From NCBI GenBank assembly GCA_947474705.1, contig CANJJS010000007.1, positions 41,381 through 105,380 of the forward strand: DNA of 64,000 nucleotides, given 5' to 3'. Source of the stretch: Acetobacteraceae bacterium. GTDB taxonomy: Bacteria; Pseudomonadota; Alphaproteobacteria; Acetobacterales; Acetobacteraceae. Each line of letters begins with the position of its first letter. Within the stretch, counting starts at the first letter, position 1. Position numbers and translations under genes: made by a program. Under the pieces are notes generated by a model. That model did not search any database, had not been told where the DNA came from, and saw nothing but the letters and a program-made list of their open reading frames with translations. Shown here piece by piece: positions 10,726 through 19,634 of this stretch.

Positions 10726-12297
10726 ATGCGCCGCAGAGACCTGTTGACCACCGCGCCCGCCCTCGCCGCCGTTTCCTTGGCCGCCCCCGCGCTGGCGCAG
10801 GGGAAAAAACCGTTGCGGTTCATTCCGCAGGCGAACCTGACGGTGCTGGATCCGATCTGGACCACGGCGGTGGTGACCTACAACCACGCCTACATGGTCT
10901 ACGACAAGCTGTATGGCTGGGACGGCACCCAGATCCGCCCGCAGATGGCGGCGGGCCACGAGATCTCCCAGGACCAGTTGACCTGGACCTTCACCCTGCG
11001 GGACGGGCTGAAATTCCACGACAACACGCCCGTGCTGGCGCGCGACGCGGCGCAGTCGATCCGGCGCTGGGGATCGCGGGATTCCTTCGGTCAGGTGCTG
11101 ACGCGCTACACCGACGAGATCTCGGTGCTCGACGACAAACGCTTCGCCATCCGGTTGAAAAAACCCTGTCCGCAACTGCTGTTCGGGCTCGGCGCGCGGC
11201 AGAGTTTCGTCATGCCGGAACGCCTCGCCCTGAAGCCGGGGACCGAGCAGGTGACCGACCCCACGGGCTCCGGTCCGTTCCGCTTCCTGAAGGACGAATG
11301 GGTGTCGGGCGTGCGCTGCGCCTACGCCAAATTCGACGGCTACGTCCCGCGTAACGAACCGCCGGCGTTTTTCGCCGGTGGGAAAGTCGCGCATTTCGAC
11401 CGGGTCGAGTGGACGGTGCAGCCCGACGCCGCCACCGCGGCCGCGGCGCTGCAAAAGAACGAAACGGACTGGGTCGAGCAGCCGCTGATCGACCTGATCC
11501 CGATGCTGAAAAAGTCGCCGGGGGTTTACACCAAGGTGATCGATCCCGGCGGGTGGATGATGTTCATGGTGATCAATCACCTGAACCCGCCATTCGACAA
11601 TCCGAAGATCCGCCAGGCGGTCATGGTCGCCCTGGACCAGCAGGCCTTCGTCGATTCGGCGGTTGGCGACCAGCAGGAACTGTCCATCGTCCCCACCGGC
11701 CTGTTCGCGCCGACCATGCCGATGGCGAACAAAGTCGGCTTCGAGCGTTTGACGGGCAAGCGCGACATCGCGCTGGCGAAGAAGATGGTCGCGGAGTCCG
11801 GATACAAGGGCGAACCGGTGGTGATCATGTCGCCCGGCGATCAACCCGCGCTGAAACAAATGTCGGAAGTTGCGCGGGAGATGTTCGAGAGCATCGGCCT
11901 GAAGGTCGATCTCCAGTCGATGGACTGGGGCAGCGTGGTCGCCCGCCGCGCCAGCCAGAACCCGTTGGAACAGGGCGGCTGGGGCGCGTTTATCACCGTC
12001 ATGAGCCCGCTGACCGCCGCCAATCCCGGCAGCATGCTGTCCCTGCGCGGCAACGGCCGGAAGGGCTGGTTCGGCTGGCCGACGGACGAGCGGATCGAGG
12101 AATTGCGCGAGGCTTGGTTCGACGCGCCCGATCTGGCCCGGCAGAAGACGATCGCCGAGCAAATTCAGGCGCGGTATTACGAAACTGTTCCGTTTGTCGT
12201 GCTGTGCCGGATGCAACAGCCGATGGCGTTCCGGACCGATATTCAGGACGTGGTCTCCGCGTCGTTCCCGATGTTCTGGGGCGTGCGCCGGGTCTGA
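10726..12297 (+). CDS. ABC transporter substrate-binding protein, family 5
   Basis: MRRRDLLTTAPALAAVSLAAPALAQG Tat-like leader; close paralog of the divergent 8986-10596 gene. Confidence 0.9.
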   Translation: MRRRDLLTTAPALAAVSLAAPALAQGKKPLRFIPQANLTVLDPIWTTAVVTYNHAYMVYDKLYGWDGTQIRPQMAAGHEISQDQLTWTFTLRDGLKFHDNTPVLARDAAQSIRRWGSRDSFGQVLTRYTDEISVLDDKRFAIRLKKPCPQLLFGLGARQSFVMPERLALKPGTEQVTDPTGSGPFRFLKDEWVSGVRCAYAKFDGYVPRNEPPAFFAGGKVAHFDRVEWTVQPDAATAAAALQKNETDWVEQPLIDLIPMLKKSPGVYTKVIDPGGWMMFMVINHLNPPFDNPKIRQAVMVALDQQAFVDSAVGDQQELSIVPTGLFAPTMPMANKVGFERLTGKRDIALAKKMVAESGYKGEPVVIMSPGDQPALKQMSEVAREMFESIGLKVDLQSMDWGSVVARRASQNPLEQGGWGAFITVMSPLTAANPGSMLSLRGNGRKGWFGWPTDERIEELREAWFDAPDLARQKTIAEQIQARYYETVPFVVLCRMQQPMAFRTDIQDVVSASFPMFWGVRRV

Positions 12298-12306
12298 CAG
12301 CGGCGT

Positions 12307-12338
12307 CCGTCCGGTTCCGCGGGGGCGGAACCGGACGG
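12307..12338. terminator. Bidirectional hairpin between convergent genes
   Basis: CCGTCCGGTTCCGC-GGGG-GCGGAACCGGACGG, perfect 14-bp stem between stops at 12297(+) and 12346(-). Confidence 0.65.
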
Positions 12339-12345
12339 CGAACCG

Positions 12346-14214
12346 TCAGGCCGAGGCCTGCTGGAACACATAGGGTTCCAGCGTCTCCTGTGCCTTCATC
12401 CGAATTTCATGCCATTTGTTCGGTCCGCCGTAATAGGCGAGGCTGCCCGGTTCCGCGTTCCCGTCGCCATTGTAATAGGAGAGGCAATCGCGGAAGGGTT
12501 GGGTTCTGATATCCGCCTCGCGGCAATGCGCGGCATAGGCGATTTCCGAATCCTTCGCGACATCGACGATGCAATTGCCGCGCTCGCGCGTGGTTTTCAG
12601 CAGCCAGGCGACGTAATCCGTTTGCCCTTCCATCGTCCGGGTGAAGTTGAACTGCCCGCCGCCGCTCTGCGGTCCCGACATGATGAACAGGTTCGGGAAG
12701 CCGTGGCTGTGCAGTCCGAGGAAGGTCTTCACGCCCTCGTCGCCCCATTTGCCGCGCAGCGACCGCCCGTCGCGTCCGACGATCATGTTGAACGAACCCG
12801 CGCCCATCCACTGGAAACCGGTCGCGTAGATCAGCACGTCCACGGGATATTCGACGCCGTCGTGCACCACGCCGCGCTCGTCGATCCGGCTGACGCCGAC
12901 CGGCGCGGTGTCGATCAGATGCACATGCGGCAAATTGAACGACGGCAGATATTCGTCGTGGAAGGTCGGGCGCTTGCAGCCATAGGCATAGTAAGGCTTC
13001 AGCGCCGCCGCCGTTTTCGGGTCCTTCACGATCGCGTCCACGCGCGCCCGAATTTGTTCCATGATCCGGAAATTGGTGTTGAGCTGACGCTGCATCAATT
13101 CTTCCGGCGACAACTCCCGCTCGAAGGTTCTGGGCGCGCGGACATCGGCGACCTTGCCCGACAAATAATCGTCGTTGCCTTTCAAGGCAGTGCGGCCCGA
13201 GGAAATCCGCGCCAGACGTTCCCGCCGCTTCTTGGCCCAGTTCGGTTCTTGCGACCAGGCCTCGATTTCTTCCGGCGTCGTGACGCGCTGGTCGCGCACA
13301 TCGATGGTCGAGGGGGTCCGTTGAAAAACAAAAAGTTCCTTCACCACCTTGGCGATTTCCGGCACGACCTGCACCGCGCTGGCGCCCGTGCCGATAATGC
13401 CCACGCGCTTGCCCGCGAGATCCACATGGTAGTTCCAGCGCGAGGTGTGGAACGCGTCGCCCTTGAAGGTCTCCATGCCCTCGATCCGCGCCAGTTTCGG
13501 CGTCGTCAGGGAGCCGTTGGCCAGCACCACGTAGCGCGCGCGCATCTTGTCGCCGCGGTTGGTCGACACGACCCAGCGGGCGGCGGTTTCGTCCCATTCC
13601 GTCCGTTCGACCGTCGTGTGAAACAGGCAACGATCGTAGAAATCCAGCTTTTCCGCCATTAACTGGCAGTATTCCAGAATTTCGAAGCCCGACGCGAATT
13701 TCATCGTCGGGTAATAGCCCATCTCCTCCAACAGCGGGAAATAGCTGTAGGATTCGACGTCGCAGGCGATCCCGGGGTAGCGGTTCCAGTACCAGGTCCC
13801 CCCGACATCGCCGCCTTTCTCGCAGACGCGGACGTCCTTGAAGCCTTCGGCGCGCAGCTTGTACCACAGGATCAGCGCCGCGAAGCCCGCGCCGATGATG
13901 ACGATCTCGCAATCGTCGGTCAGCGCGTCGCGCTCGATCGGCGGCGCGGAATAGACGTCTTCCAGATACTTCGAAAACTCGCCTTCCATCGCCATGTAAT
14001 CGGCGGCGCCCTTCCGGGATTCCTTGAATTCGCGGTATTTCGCCTGTTCCTCGGCATTGAACACCGCGCCCGGCGGCGGCGGCGGCAGCGTGATCAGCGC
14101 CTCGTCGGCGACCGGCGAGTAACCCTTGCCGGCGATCTTTTCCGACGCCTTGGCGGCGCGCGTGTTGAACAGTTTCAGGCCGGTGGCCTCGTCGATGCGG
14201 ATGGACGGCGTCAT
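12346..14214 (-). CDS. Flavin-containing monooxygenase, Baeyer-Villiger type (N-terminally extended)
   Basis: IIGAGFAALI, fingerprint FKGDAFHTSRW, GTGASAVQ; about 100-aa N-terminal extension. Confidence 0.9.
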   Translation of the reverse strand: MTPSIRIDEATGLKLFNTRAAKASEKIAGKGYSPVADEALITLPPPPPGAVFNAEEQAKYREFKESRKGAADYMAMEGEFSKYLEDVYSAPPIERDALTDDCEIVIIGAGFAALILWYKLRAEGFKDVRVCEKGGDVGGTWYWNRYPGIACDVESYSYFPLLEEMGYYPTMKFASGFEILEYCQLMAEKLDFYDRCLFHTTVERTEWDETAARWVVSTNRGDKMRARYVVLANGSLTTPKLARIEGMETFKGDAFHTSRWNYHVDLAGKRVGIIGTGASAVQVVPEIAKVVKELFVFQRTPSTIDVRDQRVTTPEEIEAWSQEPNWAKKRRERLARISSGRTALKGNDDYLSGKVADVRAPRTFERELSPEELMQRQLNTNFRIMEQIRARVDAIVKDPKTAAALKPYYAYGCKRPTFHDEYLPSFNLPHVHLIDTAPVGVSRIDERGVVHDGVEYPVDVLIYATGFQWMGAGSFNMIVGRDGRSLRGKWGDEGVKTFLGLHSHGFPNLFIMSGPQSGGGQFNFTRTMEGQTDYVAWLLKTTRERGNCIVDVAKDSEIAYAAHCREADIRTQPFRDCLSYYNGDGNAEPGSLAYYGGPNKWHEIRMKAQETLEPYVFQQASA

Positions 14215-14290
14215 GTTGGTTCGCTCTTATGGTTTGGTCGGTGCGGCCAGAATAGCCGCCGTTCCCGCCGCGCGGCAACCGCCGCCCGGA

Positions 14291-15133
14291 TCAGGCGGGG
14301 ATATCGCCCGCCAGTTGCACCCGGCGCATGATCCGATGGAACGGACCCGTATCGTTCAGCGCCGCGTGTTGCGCGCATCGATTGTCCCAGAACGCCACCG
14401 ATCCGGTTTCCCAGCGGAACCGGCAGGTGAATTCCGGCCGGTGGCTCCGTTCGTAAAGAAATTCGGCGAGGCCGTCGCTCTCCGCCTCGCTCATGCCGTC
14501 GAAACGCAACATCAATGGACGGACGATGTAAAGCGCCTTGCGGCCGGTTTCCGGATGGGTGCGCACCACCGGATGCACACCCTCGGAATGGCGGAACGTT
14601 TCGTCTTCCCGCGATTTCGTGGCGCTTTGGGCATTGCGCCGTTGCGACGCCCCGGCCACCCGCGTGTCGCTGTAAACGGCGCGCACGCCCTCCAGCGTTC
14701 GCCGCATCGCCGGCGACAGCGACTCGTACGCGAGATACTGATTGGCGAACAGCGTGTCGCCGCCGTAAGGCGGGATGTCCTCGCCATACAGCATCGACGC
14801 CATCGGCGGCGCGGCGGTGGCCGGGGTGTCGGAGTGCCAGCCCTCGCCGACGATCTTGGTGTCGCCGGGGGCGCGGCGGATGACGATGATGTCGGGGTCC
14901 CCCTCGGGCAGAAAATACGGGTGGCGGAAGAATTTTCCGAACCGTCCCGCGAAGCCCTTCAGCCGCGCGTCGTCCAGCGTCTGACCGCGGAAGAAGATCG
15001 CGCCATGCTCCAGCAACAACGCCCGGATCGCCGCGATCGTCTCGTCCGCCTGCGGGGCGGCGAGGTCGATGCCCAGCACCTCCGCGCCCATCGCGCCGGA
15101 GAGGCGGTTGACCTGAAGGTTCGGTAGCGCCAT
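14291..15133 (-). CDS. TauD/TfdA-family dioxygenase
   Basis: GAEVLGIDLAAPQADETIAAIRALLLEHGAIFFRGQ; HSDTP Fe-binding region; RFRWETGSVAFWDNR. Confidence 0.9.
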   Translation of the reverse strand: MALPNLQVNRLSGAMGAEVLGIDLAAPQADETIAAIRALLLEHGAIFFRGQTLDDARLKGFAGRFGKFFRHPYFLPEGDPDIIVIRRAPGDTKIVGEGWHSDTPATAAPPMASMLYGEDIPPYGGDTLFANQYLAYESLSPAMRRTLEGVRAVYSDTRVAGASQRRNAQSATKSREDETFRHSEGVHPVVRTHPETGRKALYIVRPLMLRFDGMSEAESDGLAEFLYERSHRPEFTCRFRWETGSVAFWDNRCAQHAALNDTGPFHRIMRRVQLAGDIPA

Positions 15134-15225
15134 GCCCGTGTTCCCCCGCTTGTGTGGAGAGGAGGCTGATAAGCCCGGCGCGCCGTGTCAAGCGAGATGG
15201 CGGCGGGACGATCGCGCCCAGGCGG

Positions 15226-15783
15226 TCACGGGAACGGGAGAAAACGCCGCCGCGGCACGCCATCCGCATGGCTGAATTCCGCGATGCCCGGCGGGTCATT
15301 GGTTTCGGTATAAAAATGACCGATCGGGCCGAACAACTCCCGCGTCTGCGCGGGATCGCAGGTCGGCAGAAAGGCGGACAAAACCCGCGGATCGTAAAAA
15401 CGAAACAACAAGGTCGCGCCATCGTCGGTTTTGACCCGCGTCAGCCTCCGGAAATGCGTCCGCAGCCCCTCGACCGACAGGACCGACCAGAAGAAAATCC
15501 CCCAGCTCTTGCCCCAGCCCTCCTCCCAGATCCAATCGAACAACGCGGGATTGGATCCCAGACACACCAAATACGGCGCGACATCCGCCAGCTCCTCGGC
15601 GGTGGGGCCCTGATAAAGCGAGACGATTTGCTCGCGCGCCCTGAACCTCTCCAACCCCGCGTAAATCGCGGGATCCCGCGCCGCGTCGAGGATGCAATGC
15701 AGATACGGCGCGCGCCGGGTATTCGCCGGAGTCAAACGCCAAAGATGGTCAATCGCCGCCTGGCGCGCGCCGCCGTCAGCCAT
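15226..15783 (-). CDS. DUF4123-domain protein (T6SS adaptor-like)
   Basis: Translation YLHCILDAARDPAIYAGLERF...SLYQGPTAEELADVAPYLV...WGKSWGIFFWSVLSVEGLRTHFRRLTRVK...LLFRFYDPRVLSAFLPTC follows the DUF4123 conserved pattern. Confidence 0.75.
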   Translation of the reverse strand: MADGGARQAAIDHLWRLTPANTRRAPYLHCILDAARDPAIYAGLERFRAREQIVSLYQGPTAEELADVAPYLVCLGSNPALFDWIWEEGWGKSWGIFFWSVLSVEGLRTHFRRLTRVKTDDGATLLFRFYDPRVLSAFLPTCDPAQTRELFGPIGHFYTETNDPPGIAEFSHADGVPRRRFLPFP

Positions 15784-15784
15784 G

Positions 15785-16543
15785 TCAGGCCGCCCGCCTC
15801 GGGCATTCCTCGCAGAACGGCACCCCCGATGCCGCCGCGTCCCGCAGCGCTTGCGCCTGCGGCGACGAGGACGGCGGCCGGGACGACGGACGAGGCGGAG
15901 GCGGCTGCCGCGCGGGTCTGGGCGGCGGAGGTGGCGGAGCGGCGGCGGCCTCCGCGCCACCCCACACCGTGGCGGTCGCGCGCCATCGCAATTGAAGCGT
16001 CCAGCCATCCGGAGCCACGGGCTTCAACAGCAGCATATGGTTCGCGAAGGCGGCGGCGAGGGCTTCGAGCGTGGCCTCCGGCGGGCCATCCGCGGGCCGC
16101 GCGCCGATGCGCGGGCCGAACGACCAGGCGGCCCGGACGGCGGCGGTGTCGGGACGAAGCAAGAGCCCGGCGGCGAACAGCGTCGCGACCCCCAGACCCG
16201 GAAACAGCACCCGATCGAACGGATCGCCCACCGCCTGGGTTTCCAAAAACGTCACATCCGGCGCGGCCGGCAAGAGCGACGCGGCGAGAATGGACCCGCC
16301 CGCGATCCCGCGCGCCGCGGCCTCCAGCAAATACGCGCGATCCGCCTCCTGAGGCGCCCTCAACTCCCGCCGCAACGCTTCCCAAAGCCCATGGAACCCC
16401 GATGCGTCCCCATGGGCGGCGCGGTGCAACACCGCGCGGGCAAACTCGCGCGAGGTCCCACGGGGTAACGGCAACAACGGCGCCGTCGCGCGCTCGACAG
16501 GTATCGAGTGGATGGTTTTGCCGCGATCGTCGATCAGGAGCAT
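15785..16543 (-). CDS. Hypothetical protein with Pro-rich linker and terminal PFCEEC motif, paired with the DUF4123 gene
   Basis: 252 aa, 1 bp from the DUF4123 start; PPPPPPRPARQPPPPRPSSRPPSSS linker then GVPFCEECPRRAA. Confidence 0.6.
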   Translation of the reverse strand: MLLIDDRGKTIHSIPVERATAPLLPLPRGTSREFARAVLHRAAHGDASGFHGLWEALRRELRAPQEADRAYLLEAAARGIAGGSILAASLLPAAPDVTFLETQAVGDPFDRVLFPGLGVATLFAAGLLLRPDTAAVRAAWSFGPRIGARPADGPPEATLEALAAAFANHMLLLKPVAPDGWTLQLRWRATATVWGGAEAAAAPPPPPPRPARQPPPPRPSSRPPSSSPQAQALRDAAASGVPFCEECPRRAA

Positions 16544-16854
16544 GAAGTTGGAATACCTGTCAGGGAATATGGTTCCGTGGAGAACGGTTCCGCGGGGAAT
16601 GGCTCTGTTCTTTCCGGCGCCGCTCCGATCATAGATCGAGGCCGGTTCGTGTCAAACATTTTACATCGCGCGCCTTTCGTTCGCCCCGCCTTTCGTTTCG
16701 TTCCGCCTTTCGTTCGTTCCGTCTTTCGGCCGCGCGCCCGCGCCGCCGATGGTCCGATCCCGGATCGGAAGGATAACGGCACGGCCGCCCCGCGTCATCC
16801 CAAATATCCCGCCACGTTAACCATCCCCTAATGCCCGCCGGCTACGCTCCCCGG

Positions 16855-18315
16855 ATGGATACGATCGACCCTCCCTACCTCGCCGGCCTCCGCCGCCTCA
16901 GCGCGGGCGAACCGGCCAAGGCGATCCCGCTCCTGCGCGCCGCGCTGGCGCGGGACCCGGACCATGCCGGCGCGCGCCGCAATCTCGTCCGCGCCCTCAG
17001 CCTCGCCGGACAGTTCGCGGCCACGATCGCGGAAACCCACGACACCTCGGCCGCGGATGCGGAGACATACTACCTCCGCGGCACGGCCTTCAACGCGCTG
17101 GGCTGCCCGGCCAAGGCGATCGCCCCCCTGACCGCCGCCGTCGCGCTCGATCCCGCCCATGCCCCCGCCTGGCTCAACCTTGGCAATGCCTTCGCCGATC
17201 TCGACGACCTCGCCACGGCGGAAGCGCATTGCCGCCGCGCGCTCGCCCTCGACCCCGGCCTGGTCGAGGCCCATGTCAGCCTGGGCGTTTTGCAAACCGA
17301 GCGGGGCCGGGCGATCGAGGGCCTCGCGACCCACGAACGGGCCGTCCAGATGTGGCCGGACCACCCCGATGCGAACTGGAGCCTCGCGATCGCCGCGTTG
17401 CGCATGGGCGATCTGCCCCGCGGCTTCCGGCTGTACGAATGGCGCAAACGCCATCCCCGTCACCGCGAGGATTTTCCCGTTCTTCCAGGCCCGGTCTGGC
17501 CCGGCCCGGTCGGGAATGGCCAGGACCCGGCGGGACGGACGATCCTGGTCCGCGCGGAACAGGGGTTCGGCGACGCGATCCAGTTCGCCCGCTATTTGCC
17601 CGAAATCCGCCGTCTGGGCGGCCGTCCGGTGCTGGCCTGCGCGCCGCCATTGATCCCGCTGTTCGACCGCGTCGAAGGGGTTCGCGTTGTTCCGGCCGCG
17701 TTGCCGCCGCCGCCGTACGACGCCTGGATCGACCAAATGAGCCTCCCACGCGTGTTCGGCACCACGCTGGACACCATTCCGGCGGCGGAGGGGTATCTCC
17801 GCGCGGCGGGCCCGGCGGTCGAGGCGCATCGCGCGGGCCTGCCGTCCGGCGTGCTCCGGGTGGGCGTCGCATGGGCCGGGAACCCGCGCCACCGGAACGA
17901 TCGCCGCCGCACCCCGCCGCCCGAGACCTTCGCGCCGCTGCTGGCGCTGCCGGGTGTGTGTTTCGTCAACCTGGTTCCGGACCGCCCGTTTCCGGGCCTC
18001 GCCATGCCCGCCCGGCCGCTGACGGACTTCGCCGAAACGGCCGCGCTGATCGCCGCGCTGGATCTGGTGGTCTCCGTCGATACCGCCGTTGCCCACCTGG
18101 CCGGCGCGCTGGGCCGCCCGGTCTGGATCGCGCTGCCGCGCGCGGCGGACTGGAGATGGTTTCTTAACAGTGACGTAACGCCCTGGTACCGATCCGCGCG
18201 GCTTTTCCGCCAGCCCGTGCCGGGCGCCTGGCCCGACGTCGCCGCCAGACTTGCCGAGGCGCTGGAAATCGGGCTGACTGATCGGAATAAAATTGGGAGA
18301 AACGACGATGGATGA
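16855..18315 (+). CDS. TPR-repeat protein with glycosyltransferase-9-like C-terminal region
   Basis: TPR units (AKAIAPLTAAVALDPAHAPAWLNLGNAFADL) then VRAEQGFGDAIQFARYLP and VSVDTAVAHLAGALGRPVWIAL. Confidence 0.8.
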   Translation: MDTIDPPYLAGLRRLSAGEPAKAIPLLRAALARDPDHAGARRNLVRALSLAGQFAATIAETHDTSAADAETYYLRGTAFNALGCPAKAIAPLTAAVALDPAHAPAWLNLGNAFADLDDLATAEAHCRRALALDPGLVEAHVSLGVLQTERGRAIEGLATHERAVQMWPDHPDANWSLAIAALRMGDLPRGFRLYEWRKRHPRHREDFPVLPGPVWPGPVGNGQDPAGRTILVRAEQGFGDAIQFARYLPEIRRLGGRPVLACAPPLIPLFDRVEGVRVVPAALPPPPYDAWIDQMSLPRVFGTTLDTIPAAEGYLRAAGPAVEAHRAGLPSGVLRVGVAWAGNPRHRNDRRRTPPPETFAPLLALPGVCFVNLVPDRPFPGLAMPARPLTDFAETAALIAALDLVVSVDTAVAHLAGALGRPVWIALPRAADWRWFLNSDVTPWYRSARLFRQPVPGAWPDVAARLAEALEIGLTDRNKIGRNDDG

Positions 18316-19612
18316 GGCCGAACTCGAACGGACCACCATGAAAAAGGCGTATTGGCGGCTGCTGCCATATTGCTTTCTTTTGTACATTCTCTGTTATATC
18401 GACCGTATCAACGTTGGCTTCGCCTCCCTCACCATGAACAAGGATTTGGGTCTCACCGCCTACATCTACGGGCTGGCGGCGGGCGCGTTCTTCTGGGGTT
18501 ACTGCCTGCTGGAAATCCCCTCCAACCTGATCCTGGAAAAAGTCGGCGCGCGGCCCTGGCTGGCCCGGATCATGGTCACCTGGGGGCTCGCCACCGCGGG
18601 CACCGCGCTGGTCGTGGGGCCCTGGAGTTTCTTCTGCATGCGCGTGCTGGTCGGCGCGGCGGAGGCGGGGTTGTTCCCGGGCTTGCTGCTGTATTTCCAT
18701 CGCTGGTTCCCGCAACGCCATCGCGGCCGGGTCACCGGCCTGTTCCTGACCGGCCTGCCGCTGGCGACCGCGATCGGCGGGCCGCTGTCGACCGCGCTGC
18801 TGCTGCTCGACGGCGCCATGGGTCTGCGCGGCTGGCAATGGATGTTCATCGGCGAAGGCGTGTTTACCGTCCTCGTCGGCTGCACCGTCTGGTTCGTGTT
18901 GACCGAACGGCCCGCCGAGGCCACCTGGCTTGCTCCGGAGCAGAAGCGTTGGCTGGAAACCGAACTGGCCAAGGAAAAGCACGAGGTGGAATCGGTGCGC
19001 GCGCATTCGATCCTGAGCGCCATGACCAATCCGCGGGTGCTGATCTTCACCGCGATCTTCGCGGGGATCGGCATGGCGGGCGTCGGACTGAATCTGTTCC
19101 TGCCGCAAATTCTCAAGAGCCTCGGCCTGACCAACACGCAGGCCGGGCTTTACACCTCGATCCCCTACATCTTCGGCACCCTGGCCATAGTCGGGTTCGG
19201 ATATGTGTCGGATCGTCTGGGCGACCGGTTCTGGGTGTTGACGGGGACCTGCCTCTGCGCGGCCGTGGGCATGGGGCTCGCGGGTCTTTTGCACAACAGC
19301 ATCTGGGTCCTCGCGGCGTTTTCGCTGGCGGTGGTTGGGTTTTACGGGATGAAATCGCCATTCTGGCCGCTCCCCTCGACGGTGCTTTCGGGGCCCGCGC
19401 TGGCGGCGGGGCTGGCCTTCATCAATTCGATTGGCAATTTCTGCGGCTACCTCGGGCCGATCGTCGTGGGTTACACCAAGGACGCGACGGGCAGCTTCGA
19501 GGCCGGCATCTATGTCCTGGCGCTCTCCTGTTTGGTGTCCACCCTGACCGCGCTGGGCTGCGCCTTGTGGATGAAAGCGCCACGGCGGGGCGCGGCGTTA
19601 GCGTTGTCTTAA
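18308..19612 (+). CDS. MFS transporter (ACS family-like)
   Basis: YCFLLYILCYIDRINVGFASLTMNKDLGL, typical anion:cation symporter MFS N-terminus. Confidence 0.9.
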   Translation: MDEAELERTTMKKAYWRLLPYCFLLYILCYIDRINVGFASLTMNKDLGLTAYIYGLAAGAFFWGYCLLEIPSNLILEKVGARPWLARIMVTWGLATAGTALVVGPWSFFCMRVLVGAAEAGLFPGLLLYFHRWFPQRHRGRVTGLFLTGLPLATAIGGPLSTALLLLDGAMGLRGWQWMFIGEGVFTVLVGCTVWFVLTERPAEATWLAPEQKRWLETELAKEKHEVESVRAHSILSAMTNPRVLIFTAIFAGIGMAGVGLNLFLPQILKSLGLTNTQAGLYTSIPYIFGTLAIVGFGYVSDRLGDRFWVLTGTCLCAAVGMGLAGLLHNSIWVLAAFSLAVVGFYGMKSPFWPLPSTVLSGPALAAGLAFINSIGNFCGYLGPIVVGYTKDATGSFEAGIYVLALSCLVSTLTALGCALWMKAPRRGAALALS

Positions 19613-19634
19613 CCTTCTTTCGCCATACTGGCCC

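Noticed and set aside
12407-14278. 623-aa minus-strand ORF in another frame of the third BVMO
   Set aside because: Overlaps the convincing BVMO ORF 12346-14214 almost completely; Arg-rich shadow frame.
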